A stretch of DNA of 64,000 bases. Source: Polyangium spumosum (GTDB lineage Bacteria; Myxococcota_A; Polyangia; Polyangiales; Polyangiaceae). How positions within the stretch are numbered: position 1 is the stretch's first letter; every line of letters starts with the position of its first letter. The notes beneath the pieces were generated by a model. It saw only the letters and a program-made list of their open reading frames with translations. It was not told the DNA's origin and made no database searches. Of this stretch, positions 1-8,406 are shown in pieces. The translations under genes and the position numbers were made by a program. The stretch spans positions 1-64,000 of the forward strand of contig NZ_WJIE01000005.1 in the NCBI RefSeq assembly GCF_009649845.1, given 5' to 3'.

Positions 1-205
1 TGTGGCAATCGTTGCAGATCACGATCAGATTCGCGGGATCGAAGACGAGCTCCGAGGCGATCCCCGAGATCGAGCAGGGGATGATATGGTGAACGTGCCG
101 CGCCGGAACGCCGCAGCACTCGCAGAAGCGGCCGCGAGCGTCGAGGACTTCGCGCACGATGCGCCGGTATCGCCGTTGCGGGGTCTCCGCCAAAGGTAGA
201 GCCAT
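1..205 (-). CDS. HNH endonuclease, 3' end beyond the window
   Basis: Reading leftwards from the ATG at 205 gives 68 residues before the window edge. The order of zinc and catalytic residues is that of an HNH nuclease: a CECC pair (Cys28/Cys31), the HHIIP motif (His39-His40), an Asn-Leu pair at 59-60 and a CNDCH pair (Cys64/Cys67) at the edge. HNH proteins nick or cleave DNA with a divalent metal; in mobile elements they act in packaging, homing or restriction. A GTAGG sequence lies just before the start. It follows the 139-residue gene on the same strand by 33 bp, so the two may be co-transcribed. The reverse-strand frame is open to the edge; no longer start is visible. The family is clear, the role is not. 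Confidence 0.8.
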   Translation of the reverse strand, partial: MALPLAETPQRRYRRIVREVLDARGRFCECCGVPARHVHHIIPCSISGIASELVFDPANLIVICNDCH

Positions 206-238
206 CCTACCCTTGACGGGAAAGGAGCCGCCCGTGGG

Positions 239-658
239 TTATTTCCGTCCTCTTTTCGGATCCGCCGCGAAATTCGACCTCTTGGCTCCGCCCTCGAGCG
301 TCGCGAGCCTGCTTTCAAAGCCGACCATCCGCGCGTGAAACTCTTGCAGCGCGAGGACCGATGCTACCGGGATGGGACACGTCTCACGGAGCCCCTCGAG
401 CAGCACGACCGTCCCGCGCCGCCCGATTTGCGGCACCAGGAGGGAAACGCCGTGCAGGCGTTCGAGGTAACGCAGCCGCCGCGCGAGCTTGCGCCGCCAT
501 CCGGGCGCGTCGGTCGGCTCGCCGAGCATCGAGGCTGCTTCCGCCAGGCTGATTCGACCGGACGCGCGCATATCCAGCGCCGCCGCGAGGCTCGGATCCC
601 GCGTTCCCCTGGAGATCGTTTCGACGACGGCCTCCCAATTCGATCGCAGCCCGTCCAT
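239..658 (-). CDS. Hypothetical protein, possible helix-turn-helix accessory protein of the element
   Basis: 139 residues. The start at 658 is well supported by GGAGGT five bases upstream. I recognise no family. Residues about 30-60 (ASGRISLAEAASMLG and following) read like a small helix-turn-helix of the kind found in phage-like elements, and residues 55-75 are rich in Arg/Lys, so DNA binding is possible. There is no signal peptide or membrane segment. It lies 33 bp upstream of the HNH gene on the same strand, and its promoter region faces the 332-bp repeat array. Function is not assigned. Confidence 0.6.
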   Translation of the reverse strand: MDGLRSNWEAVVETISRGTRDPSLAAALDMRASGRISLAEAASMLGEPTDAPGWRRKLARRLRYLERLHGVSLLVPQIGRRGTVVLLEGLRETCPIPVASVLALQEFHARMVGFESRLATLEGGAKRSNFAADPKRGRK

Positions 659-720
659 AAGCTACCTCCTTGGCCGAAGCGTCGCTCCGGTGGGGGATCG
701 GGGGAAGGGAAAAATAAAAT

Positions 721-1500
721 GTCGAGCGCGGTCCGGGCGCCTCGACCCCGGGGAAGATTTTCGACGAGGGCCCCCGCCTCGCCGAGCTCCCCTCGACCCC
801 CTTGCGCGCGCCGAGCTCGCGCCCCTCGACGGCCTCGACGCGCCCCCGGCCTCGACCGTCGCCCTCGACCAGCGCGCGATCGTCCGCCTCGACCTCGACC
901 CTCGCCGCAACGTGCGGCTCCGCCGAACCCCTGATCGAGCTCCTCGCGTCGAGCCTCGCGACCGTCGCCGAGCAGCTCGCGGCGAGGGGATTCCGCCGCC
1001 TTCATTTCCGCCACCTCGACCCCCCCGGATGCGGGGGTGGCGGAAATACGACGTCGAGCGCGGTCCGGGCGCCTCGACCCCGGGGAAGATTTTCGACGAG
1101 GGCCCCCGCCTCGCCGAGCTCCCCTCGACCCCCTTGCGCGCGCCGAGCTCGCGCCCCTCGACGGCCTCGACGCGCCCCCGGCCTCGACCGTCGCCCTCGA
1201 CCAGCGCGCGATCGTCCGCCTCGACCTCGACCCTCGCCGCAACGTGCGGCTCCGCCGAACCCCTGATCGAGCTCCTCGCGTCGAGCCTCGCGACCGTCGC
1301 CGAGCAGCTCGCGGCGAGGGGATTCCGCCGCCTTCATTTCCGCCACCTCGACCCCCCCGGATGCGGGGGTGGCGGAAATACGACGTCGAGCGCGGTCCGG
1401 GCGCCTCGACCCCGGGGAAGATTTTCGACGAGGGCCCCCCGCCTCGCCGAGGTCCCCCGGGCCCCTTGCGCGCGCCGAGCTCGCCGAGCTCGAGGCCCTT
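721..1500. repeat. Tandem 332-bp direct repeats (two full copies plus a partial third)
   Basis: Copies at 721-1052 and 1053-1384 appear identical base for base; a third starts at 1385 and diverges after about 115 bp. Each full unit is built largely from variants of the heptamer CCTCGAC (GTCGAGG on the other strand) and ends in a strong hairpin: stem ATTTCCGCCAC/GTGGCGGAAAT (1004-1014 with 1037-1047, repeated at 1336-1346 with 1369-1379) with extra C/G pairing in the loop. Frames are open on both strands, as expected at this GC content, but none has a ribosome site or a recognisable product. There is no T-run after the hairpin, so a classical terminator is unlikely. The stretch 659-1510 otherwise holds only the upstream region of the gene at 658. 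Confidence 0.9.
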
Positions 1501-1510
1501 CGAGGTCAAG

Positions 1511-1807
1511 CTACATGCACTTGTATTCTTTCCAGGTCTTGCAGCAGCCAGCCCCGACTATGCAGACCCATTGCGCGCAATCACGCGCAATTCGATCACC
1601 GTATTGGCAAGTGCCGTCCCTGTACCAGCCAGAGCATACCGGATCCGTCCCGGCACCGTTTTGGCATGTAATCGCCTGCGATACCTCTGCTACTGACTCC
1701 TCGTCGACCGCGGCTTCATTTTCCGCTTCATCCACTGTTCCGATGCACGCGGCTGAGAACATGGTGAACAATCCAACTGCAATGATCCGCGCGATACACG
1801 TACGCAT
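1511..1807 (-). CDS. Small secreted Cys-rich lipoprotein
   Basis: 98 residues. The N-terminus MRTCIARIIAVGLFTMFSAAC is a lipoprotein signal with Cys21 as the likely lipidated residue. An acidic spacer of about 25 residues follows, ending in VSQAI, then a compact tail with eight cysteines including a CC pair, which suggests a disulfide-knotted domain. Acidic linkers before Cys-rich tails are common in myxobacterial lipoproteins. The start at 1807 has an excellent ribosome site (GGAGGAGGT, five bases before ATG). It sits alone between two blocks of the 332-bp repeat family. No function is assigned; an extracellular toxin-like, inhibitor-like or adhesion role is possible. Confidence 0.75.
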   Translation of the reverse strand: MRTCIARIIAVGLFTMFSAACIGTVDEAENEAAVDEESVAEVSQAITCQNGAGTDPVCSGWYRDGTCQYGDRIARDCAQWVCIVGAGCCKTWKEYKCM

Positions 1808-1850
1808 AATGCGACCTCCTCCAGTCGACGTGGAATCTCGACCTTCACCA

Positions 1851-1880
1851 AGCTTCCTACCATCCGTTGTGCTGTGTCAA
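1851..1880 (-). promoter_or_regulatory. Candidate sigma70-type promoter for the Cys-rich lipoprotein
   Basis: On the minus strand a perfect TTGACA (1880-1875) is followed after 15 bp by TAGGAA, about 65 bp upstream of the lipoprotein start. The spacer is short, so support is modest. Confidence 0.3.
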
Positions 1881-2024
1881 ATTCCTTCCAGTGAAGGGAG
1901 TCCCCTCGACACCCGGACGAATTCGTCGAGGGCCCACCGCTCGTCGAGGCCCCTCTTCCCCGTGAGCGACTTGATGCCCTCGACCCTGCCCGGCCCATCC
2001 CGGTCTCCCCCCGACATCGTCGGG

Positions 2025-2346
2025 CTCGTCCGCCTCAACCCCGGGGAAGATTTTCGACGAGGGCCCCCCGCCTCGCCGAGGTCCCTTGGGCCCCTTGCGC
2101 GCGCCGAGCTCGCGCCCCTCGACGGCCCCGACGCGCCCCCGGCCTCGGCCGTCGGCCTCGGCCGTCGGCCTCGGCCGTCGCCCTCGACCAGCCCGCGATC
2201 GTCCGCCTCGACCTCGACCCCCGCGGCAACGTGCGGCTCAGCCGAACCCCTCGGCTAGGCCCTCGCGTCGAACCTCGCGCCGCTCGCCGAGCAGCTCGCC
2301 GCGCGCGATTGTGGTCCGGGCGCCTCGACCCGGGGAAGCTTTCGCG
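2025..2346. repeat. Degenerate copies of the 332-bp repeat
   Basis: From about 2030 the sequence again follows the repeat unit (CCCCGGGGAAGATTTTCGAC and onward), with an internal triplication of a GGCCTCGGCCGTC-type unit around 2145-2180 and several substitutions. A fresh unit head begins at 2313 and stops matching near 2346, where the AT-richer SEFIR gene region starts. The remaining part of 1808-2405 holds CCCTCGAC/GTCGAGGG inverted pieces around 1901-1960 and no gene I can support. Confidence 0.75.
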
Positions 2347-2405
2347 GTCTGGCGACGACTTTGTATTGGACTTCTCAAACGGCGATGGCGTAGGGTGCTA
2401 CCGCC

Positions 2406-3863
2406 ATGAGCGAGCAACCTACTCGTAAAGTGTTCATCTCGTATGCCTGGTCATCGCAGGAGCACCAAGGTTCTGTTATTCAGCTAGCCGAAAGACTTGT
2501 CGCTAATGGCGTAGACGTCATTCTCGACGTTTGGGACGTGAAGGAGGGACATGATCTGATTTCGTTTATGGAGAGAATGGTCACTGATGGCTCAATCGAA
2601 AAGGTGCTGATCGTGTGTAACAGCGTGTACGCACAAAAGGCCAACAATCGAAAGGGCGGCGTTGGAACGGAGTCACAAATTATTTCCCCCGAAGTCTACG
2701 CGAAATTGGATCAAAGCAAGTTTATTCCGGTTCTGTTTGAGCACGACGACGAGGGCAATGCCTGTCTGCCTACATTTTTGAAAACTCGTCTCTATATCGA
2801 CCTTTCGAGCGTGGAGAAGAGCTACGAAAACTTCGAGCAATTGCTTAGGGCCATTTTCGATCAGCCGCAGCACAGGAAGCCCAAGCTGGGCACCCCACCC
2901 ATTCACATTTTCTCGTCTGGCACAGCGCAATCTTCGACGCGTTATCATCTTCAGCGTGTCAGAGATGCAGTCACCAATGGGGCACCTCAGTCTATTGCGC
3001 TCGTTCGCGACTACCTGCGGCGAAAAGTAGAGGAACTGGAGTCCTTTCGCGTTGACGTGGCAAATGTTACTGATGTCGACGAACTTATCGTTGCAAGTAT
3101 CAGAGACATGTTGCCCTATCGCGAGGAGATGGTTGAGCTATTTTCTCTGGTGGCGGAGTACAGGAATGAGCCGGACAGCTATGATGAGCTGGCGGAATTC
3201 TTCCAGTCGGCCCTGGGTTACCATCTTTTCCCCAAAAATCGGTCGAGTTGGATGCCCTTGTCTGCCGACAATTTTCGGTTCATTACCTATGAGCTGTTCC
3301 TATACCTGATCGCCACCTTGATCAAGGCGAAGCGATTTGCGGAGGCTAACCGATTCCTTGGACGTGAGTTCTATGTGGAAGATCCGCATGGCAACGATCG
3401 CTTCTGGAGCTTCGCCAGGCTTATGCCACATCTTGAATCCCTTGAGCAGCTCCGAAAGCGCCGACTGGAGCTCAACAGGATTAGCCTCACGGCCGACCTC
3501 CTTCATGATAGGGCCACCCGCACGGATATCAAGTTTGCCGAGTTGAATGAGGCCGACGTGGTGCTGTTCCTCAGAAACCGCCTGTGCCAAGCAGAATTGC
3601 GCGATGGCTATTGGTTGCCATTGACAGTAATTTATCGAGCAACCAACGGCGGCCCGAGCAAGCTGTTCCGAATGTCGGAATCCAATGGTCATTTTAGCAA
3701 CCTGAAGGTCCTTCTGGGTGTGTCCCCTCAAGCGTCCGGCTCATCCTTGGAGGAGCAATACCTGGCCGGGGGTGGCGAAAGACAGCTATCGTTTGGCTCT
3801 AGGAGCTGGCCGATTTCCATTCGCAGTATTATCCCATTCGACAAACTCGGGACGCGACCGTGA
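2406..3863 (+). CDS. SEFIR/TIR-like domain protein, probable anti-phage or signalling protein
   Basis: 485 residues. Residues 7-150 match the SEFIR (TIR-related) fold: KVFISYAWSSQEH at the first strand, then VILDVWDVKEGHD, then VLIVCNSVYAQKA and a later FIPVLFE strand. Bacterial SEFIR proteins have been reported as phage-defence proteins acting through NAD depletion; that comes from the family, not from this sequence. The remaining 330 residues are mostly helical and unrecognised, possibly the sensor. The gene is clearly less GC-rich than its surroundings, uses many A/T-ending codons, and begins within 60 bp of a broken 332-bp repeat, so recent transfer is likely. The start at 2406 has no strong ribosome site. 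No defence partner gene lies beside it. Confidence 0.75.
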   Translation: MSEQPTRKVFISYAWSSQEHQGSVIQLAERLVANGVDVILDVWDVKEGHDLISFMERMVTDGSIEKVLIVCNSVYAQKANNRKGGVGTESQIISPEVYAKLDQSKFIPVLFEHDDEGNACLPTFLKTRLYIDLSSVEKSYENFEQLLRAIFDQPQHRKPKLGTPPIHIFSSGTAQSSTRYHLQRVRDAVTNGAPQSIALVRDYLRRKVEELESFRVDVANVTDVDELIVASIRDMLPYREEMVELFSLVAEYRNEPDSYDELAEFFQSALGYHLFPKNRSSWMPLSADNFRFITYELFLYLIATLIKAKRFAEANRFLGREFYVEDPHGNDRFWSFARLMPHLESLEQLRKRRLELNRISLTADLLHDRATRTDIKFAELNEADVVLFLRNRLCQAELRDGYWLPLTVIYRATNGGPSKLFRMSESNGHFSNLKVLLGVSPQASGSSLEEQYLAGGGERQLSFGSRSWPISIRSIIPFDKLGTRP

Positions 3864-4078
3864 CACTCACTCCCGATGACCCCGAGCAACGCGGGTCGTG
3901 ACCCCTGCCGCCTCGGCAGAGTCACCCTCCTCGGCGCCAGCCCTTCCCTCTCCTCAAGCAGCCGCCGCTCCGCCTCGAGCAGCGGCACCAGTGAATCTCT
4001 ATCCCTCGTCTTGCTCGCCGCCCACACCACGCCCTCCGTCTTTGCGCTTTGCCGCTCCCCTGTCACCACATGACGCAT
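3728..4078 (-). CDS. Possible truncated small protein downstream of the primase (uncertain)
   Basis: Reading from ATG 4078 gives 116 residues. The first 75 look protein-like, with an amphipathic run LVPLLEAERRLLEEREGLA. The tail runs into the convergent SEFIR gene (136-bp overlap), as if an older gene had been cut by the incoming AT-richer segment. The ribosome site is weak. It is on the same strand as the primase and about 270 bp downstream of it. It could equally be a chance frame. Confidence 0.25.
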   Translation of the reverse strand: MRHVVTGERQSAKTEGVVWAASKTRDRDSLVPLLEAERRLLEEREGLAPRRVTLPRRQGSRPALLGVIGSECHGRVPSLSNGIILRMEIGQLLEPNDSCLSPPPARYCSSKDEPDA

Positions 4079-4348
4079 GGCGCACCCCGACGGCCCCACC
4101 ACCTGGCCACCTGGCCACGTCTGGACACCAGTCCCAAGAACTCCGGATCCTGCGCGCCCGCGTACGCCCCGCGAGGATACAAGATAACGTGACCAGACGT
4201 GACCAGACCGCACCCAACTCCTCTAAACCCCGAACAAATCCCCTGGCCAGATCGTCCTGCCCAGACCTCCGCCACCTGCCCACGTGCTGACCAGAACCGC
4301 GCGAGGGCGCCTCCCCGATCTACCCGCCCACGACCTCGCGCCCCGCCG
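3864..4348. other. Gap after the primase: iteron-like repeats
   Basis: No well-supported gene fills this stretch. It holds repeated CTGG/CCAG-type words: CACCTGGC twice near 4098-4113, ACGTCTGGACACCAG near 4116, a perfect tandem ACGTGACCAG at 4187-4206, CTGGCCAGA near 4240 and TGACCAGA near 4288. Repeats like these beside a replication protein are typical of a plasmid- or phage-type origin or of primase binding sites, but that role is inferred. Confidence 0.4.
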
Positions 4349-6994
4349 TCATTGCGCATGGTCCCCCCCTTCCACCGCATCATCCGCCGCCCGCCGCAGC
4401 CTGATCCCCTCCCAAGCCCGCACCGAAGCCCCATCCACCCACCGCTTCGCCTTGTCATTGCACCCGATCTCCCGAAGGTGCCGCGTAAACGCCTTCGGCC
4501 CGAGCAAATGCCGCGCCCCGTTCGCCTTCCCCCACCGCTCGTAAGCCTCCCGCAGCGCCGACCGCGTGACCCATACATCCTGCCAAACCGACCGATCCGC
4601 TACGATCACGCACTCATCATCCAAGAAATCCCGCAGCGGGTTATTCTCCTGCCGATACGCCTCCGTCGCGGCCTCGACCGACGCCGGCACCTTGAGCCCG
4701 TCCTTTTGCCACGCCAGACAGCCCCGCACCGCCCACGCGAGGATCGCCGCTCCCGAGGCCCGCACGTCCGTCAGCGTGCGTTTCACGTTCCGATCCCGCC
4801 GCTCCTTCGGGATCACCCGCTCAAACGGAATTCGCAGGATCCGCCGCCACATCGCCAGATCATCATCGCTCACCCGAGGCGCATGGTTCGCCGAGAGCCA
4901 TAACTTGAAAGTCGGCTTGAACTCGAACGACTCCTGATAGAGCAGCCGCGCGGTTACGGTATCCCCGCCCGTGATGCTCTTGACGAGTGCCTCCGCGAGC
5001 CGTTTCCCGTCGTCCACCTCGATGGAGACCACCAGGCGAGACCCGGCGAGCCGCGCGATGTCGTTCCGAGGCGCGCCCACCTGGGGCCGAGCCAGGAAGG
5101 TCTCGAAATCGGACGTCGTGCCATAGTCGCCGAGGGTGGCCTTGATCGCTTCGAGAAACGTCGACTTCCCCGACGACGCGGGCCCATGCACGAAGAAGAG
5201 CTTTTCCTCGCTGGTATCCGCGCAGATCGAGTAACCGATCGCCCGACAGAGGAACTCGAGCAGCTCGGGATCCCCTCCGGTGACCTCTTCGAGGAAGCGC
5301 TCCCAGAGCGCCGAGCGCGCCGCGGGATTGTACACGACCGGAACCAGCCGCGTGATCAGGTCCTCCCGCCGATGCGGCCGCAGCTTCCCCGTCCGCAGGT
5401 CCACCACGCCATTCAGGCAGCAGAGCACCCACGGATCCGCATCAAACGCCGACGCCCGCGCGATCACGCCCGCCTCCGACGACGCGAGCGAGAGCATGTT
5501 CGAGAGCGCGCGCGCCCCCTGCGAACGCATCGCCCACGCGTACCGACGTTCCGCGACGTCGAGCGCCCCCCGCGCGTGCTTGATCGCCGGGTCGTCCGTG
5601 GACCCTTCCACCGCGCCGAGCGCCCTCCGCGCCGCCGCGAGGCCCTCGCCCGCGACGAGCGCGAGGTGCCGCGCGTACTCCTTCGCCGCCCGCTCGGCCG
5701 CGGGCGCATCCCGAGACCAGCGCCGCCCGTCGTAATGATACCAGCCGCCGAGCTCCGCCACGTAGCGCAGGTCCGCGCCGTGGAGAGCCACCAGGCCCTC
5801 CGCATTCGCTAGCTCCGTGCATTCACCCGTCCCCGCCTGGAGAGCAGGCAGCACGCGCTGAGGGCTCGGAGCTCGGCCGCCGTCCGGCCGGGAAGGAGCT
5901 CGGTTGTCACCCGTGACGATCGTCGCCCGCTCGATGTCGTCGTCTTCCCCGAACGACTCCGCCCCCCGACCTGCCTCGCGCGATCTCGCATTGTGTAGCG
6001 AATCGGCGGAGCTCCCGCCCCGACCGTGGCTCGATCGCGCCGGAACCGACCGAGGAGCCGCGCGCCCATCTTCGAGGGCCCGGCGCAAGGTCCGGAGGTG
6101 CTGCGCCTTGATCGCCTCGGGATCCCATCGACCGTTCAGCATCGCGCCGTAAAGCGCATCCTCGACCTCGCTCGCCGAGAGCAGCCCACGCGCGACCAGG
6201 CCGCCGAGCGAGTATGCCTCACGATTGAGGGTGTCATTCCGCGAGCCCTTCGGCGCGCGCTCGACCGCCTCGATCGCCTGATTCAGCGCCGCGCGCGCAT
6301 ACCGGGCGTGATCCTCGCCGAAGGAGGGAGCCTCGGGCGCCGCGCTCACCTCGGCGCGCGCCGGAGCAGCCGCGCGCGCGCTCGCCGATGCCATCCGCTC
6401 GAAAAGCCACCGCGGCAACTCCGCCACCGGGACACGATCCGTCCACGTGTAGACGCTCCCGGTGCGATGCACGGTCGGGCACGTCGCGATCTGCCCGCCT
6501 TCCCCGCGCACGTCGAGCCCCGGCGCGAGCTTTCCCGCGTTGTTCCGGATCGCGCTCATGTCGAAATGTTCCGGCACGACGAACAGCCGATGCTCGCCCC
6601 CGTCGACCCGCCCTGAGCGCGACGCCAACGTCCGCGGAAGCGGCCCGTGGACCGCCTCGAGCGCGCGCAAGCTCTCCCGCCCCGCCGGCCCGTCGATATC
6701 GAGCGCGACGAGCCGCGCCTCGCCGCCCATCGCCAGCCCCACCCCGGCATCCGGCCATTTCTTCCACCACGCGAGGACATCCTCGCGCGTCGGCTGCAAC
6801 TCTTGCCACGCGCGCATTCGCGGATGCTTGCCCGCGCTACCCCCGCAACGTGCGCCGCGCGAGCATTCGCAGGCGCCCGTCTTCGGATCGACGGACCAGA
6901 GGGGGATCGGCCGCCAGCCCATGCTCACATAAAGCGATGCCGCGAGCGAAGGCGGATCATCGGGATCCGGAAGGTATTTAGGATCAAGCTTCAT
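4349..6994 (-). CDS. Primase-polymerase/SF3 helicase (phage/plasmid replication protein)
   Basis: 881 residues, a typical size for fused Prim-Pol and D5/P4-type helicase. The N-terminus (about 20-190) has the bifunctional primase/polymerase domain with a Cys cluster CECSRGARCGG, GKHP, and the acidic LVALDIDGP. A PriCT-like helical region follows (about 225-310) and then a D5_N region (about 410-560). The helicase core has Walker A GPASSGKST (near residue 605), an acidic SIEVDDG strand and the sensor LWLSANHAP. It should prime and unwind DNA for element replication. Its start (ATG 6994) overlaps the methyltransferase stop by four bases, so the two form one operon, read leftwards. Confidence 0.93.
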   Translation of the reverse strand: MKLDPKYLPDPDDPPSLAASLYVSMGWRPIPLWSVDPKTGACECSRGARCGGSAGKHPRMRAWQELQPTREDVLAWWKKWPDAGVGLAMGGEARLVALDIDGPAGRESLRALEAVHGPLPRTLASRSGRVDGGEHRLFVVPEHFDMSAIRNNAGKLAPGLDVRGEGGQIATCPTVHRTGSVYTWTDRVPVAELPRWLFERMASASARAAAPARAEVSAAPEAPSFGEDHARYARAALNQAIEAVERAPKGSRNDTLNREAYSLGGLVARGLLSASEVEDALYGAMLNGRWDPEAIKAQHLRTLRRALEDGRAAPRSVPARSSHGRGGSSADSLHNARSREAGRGAESFGEDDDIERATIVTGDNRAPSRPDGGRAPSPQRVLPALQAGTGECTELANAEGLVALHGADLRYVAELGGWYHYDGRRWSRDAPAAERAAKEYARHLALVAGEGLAAARRALGAVEGSTDDPAIKHARGALDVAERRYAWAMRSQGARALSNMLSLASSEAGVIARASAFDADPWVLCCLNGVVDLRTGKLRPHRREDLITRLVPVVYNPAARSALWERFLEEVTGGDPELLEFLCRAIGYSICADTSEEKLFFVHGPASSGKSTFLEAIKATLGDYGTTSDFETFLARPQVGAPRNDIARLAGSRLVVSIEVDDGKRLAEALVKSITGGDTVTARLLYQESFEFKPTFKLWLSANHAPRVSDDDLAMWRRILRIPFERVIPKERRDRNVKRTLTDVRASGAAILAWAVRGCLAWQKDGLKVPASVEAATEAYRQENNPLRDFLDDECVIVADRSVWQDVWVTRSALREAYERWGKANGARHLLGPKAFTRHLREIGCNDKAKRWVDGASVRAWEGIRLRRAADDAVEGGDHAQ

Positions 6995-7812
6995 TTTCCC
7001 TCTCCGAAAAGCGGAATTTGCGCCACCGGACCACGGGTACGAACGACACTTCGAGCCTGCGAAATCTCAGCCTTGGCCGTCGCCGCGATCCCCGGATCGA
7101 TTTCGCTTCCGACGAACCGCATCCCGAGCCGCCGCGCGGCAACCCCCGTCGAGCCGCCACCCGCGAAGAGATCGACAACCAGGCCGCCGGGAGGCACCAC
7201 GACCGCGAGGCACCGCTCGATCAAGCTCACGGGTTTTGCCGTTTGATGATTCCGATCCGGCGTAGGGATTCGCGACTCCCGCAGCACGTTCCCCGTCCTC
7301 GCATCGTGAAAGACCCCCGTCCCTTTCACGAAATGGAGCACCACCTCATGCTGCGCCCGAAACCCCGTCCCGAGCCCCGGTTGCTCCTTGTCCCAGACCA
7401 CCATCGCCTGCCACCGGAGCCCGCTCGATTCGAGCGCCGGAGCGAGAAGCGGGATCATCTTCCAATCGCAGAAAACCCCGAGGCTCCCGCCCTCGACCAG
7501 CACGCGGAACGCCTGGACCGCCACGCACCGCAGGAGCCACACGAGCCCGGCCGAGCCCATGTTGTCATTGATGAACCAGCCGAGCTTTTTGACGCTCCCG
7601 CTCGTGAGCATCCCGCGCGCCTGCCGCCGCGCCGTCTCCGTGTATCCCCCCGAGCAATAGGGCGGATCGATCCACACGGCATGCGCGCAGCCGTCCGGCA
7701 GCTCCTCGGCGAATTCTAGAGCGTCGGCCGCCGCGAGATGCCACCCCGCCCGCCCCTCGAGCACCTCGGCGAGGGACCCTTCACCGCCGAGCGCGCCCGT
7801 CCCGTCCGTCAT
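6991..7812 (-). CDS. DNA methyltransferase (N6-adenine/N4-cytosine, beta class)
   Basis: Transfers a methyl group from S-adenosylmethionine to DNA. The catalytic motif IV (AVWIDPPY, near residue 48) precedes the AdoMet motif (VVDLFAGGGSTG, near residue 213), which is the beta-class order; the DPPY form is usual for adenine methylation. I chose the ATG at 7812 (273 residues) because a TTGACA promoter at 7864-7859 would start transcription just downstream of the alternative ATG at 7839 (282 residues). There is no restriction partner in the window, so it may protect element DNA or be an orphan regulator. It is co-transcribed with the primase. Confidence 0.9.
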   Translation of the reverse strand: MTDGTGALGGEGSLAEVLEGRAGWHLAAADALEFAEELPDGCAHAVWIDPPYCSGGYTETARRQARGMLTSGSVKKLGWFINDNMGSAGLVWLLRCVAVQAFRVLVEGGSLGVFCDWKMIPLLAPALESSGLRWQAMVVWDKEQPGLGTGFRAQHEVVLHFVKGTGVFHDARTGNVLRESRIPTPDRNHQTAKPVSLIERCLAVVVPPGGLVVDLFAGGGSTGVAARRLGMRFVGSEIDPGIAATAKAEISQARSVVRTRGPVAQIPLFGEGK

Positions 7813-7855
7813 CCGTGAGCCCAGCATCGAGGCCAACATCCGCCCCCAGCCCCTA

Positions 7856-7873
7856 TGTTGTCAAGTGCCAACG
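7856..7873. promoter_or_regulatory. Operator/promoter between methyltransferase and repressor
   Basis: The site GTTGGCACTTGACAAC (minus strand, 7873-7858) is palindromic at 12 of 16 positions, consensus GTTGnCAnnTGnCAAC. It contains a perfect TTGACA -35 box (7864-7859) for the leftward methyltransferase-primase operon. A near-identical site lies at 8407-8420 before the small gene and integrase. The adjacent XRE-family gene is the obvious candidate regulator. Confidence 0.6.
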
Positions 7874-7930
7874 TAGGACCATGCCAGAAGGCGCTTGCAA
7901 CCCGGGCCGGACCGTGCACAGCATCGAGCC

Positions 7931-8389
7931 ATGGATCTTGGGGATCGGGTCAAGCAGGCCCGTCAGCTCCGCGGCATCAAGAGCACCGAGCTCGATCGGC
8001 TCGCGGGCGTGTCGCAGGGGACGACGAGCCGGCTCGAGAGCAAGCAGCGGGGGAAGTTCGGGGGGACCGCCACGACGGTTCAGCGCGTCGCGAAGGCCCT
8101 GCGCGTGAACATGGAGTGGCTGATGACGGGTCAGGGGGCGATGGAGGAGGCGGAGGAAGATCCGATCCCGAACCGCGCCATCGCCGCGAGCATCGCGCGA
8201 GACGGAGGCGTCGACGAGGAGGCGATCCGCGCCGTGCTCGGGATGCCCGTCAAGGAAGCCGAGACGCGGACCGTCTTGTGGTGGATCGACGCCTTCCGCG
8301 CCCGCGAAGCCTTCCTCGCCCAGGAGCGAGAGATCACCGGCGCAGCCCCGGCGAAGAAGCCGACGCGTGCCCGAGCGCGCGCCACGTAG
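7931..8389 (+). CDS. XRE-family (Cro/CI-like) repressor of the element
   Basis: 152 residues from the ATG at 7931 (MDLGDRVKQARQLRGIKS); an in-frame ATG 36 bp upstream is possible but adds a Pro/Arg/His-rich stretch unlike the family. Residues 4-65 are a typical XRE helix-turn-helix (KSTELDRLAGVSQGTTSRLES). The C-terminal 75 residues are acidic then basic and have no LexA-type Ser/Lys protease motif, so control by RecA-driven self-cleavage is not expected. It is transcribed away from the methyltransferase, with the palindromic operator between them and a second copy just beyond its 3' end. It probably controls both outward operons. Confidence 0.85.
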   Translation: MDLGDRVKQARQLRGIKSTELDRLAGVSQGTTSRLESKQRGKFGGTATTVQRVAKALRVNMEWLMTGQGAMEEAEEDPIPNRAIAASIARDGGVDEEAIRAVLGMPVKEAETRTVLWWIDAFRAREAFLAQEREITGAAPAKKPTRARARAT

Positions 8390-8406
8390 GGGAGGGGGCC
8401 GCCTGT

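Noticed and set aside
1004..1047. Rho-independent terminator in the 332-bp repeat
   Set aside because: The stem is strong but no T-run follows on either strand and no gene ends there.
489..2258. Long open frame of 589 codons across the repeats
   Set aside because: It runs over the 332-bp repeats and the antisense of the Cys-rich lipoprotein, has no ribosome site and low-complexity composition; open frames are expected at this GC content.
3876..4073. Plus-strand 65-codon frame after the SEFIR gene
   Set aside because: Ser/Arg-rich, no ribosome site, overlaps repeat words; reads as a shadow frame.
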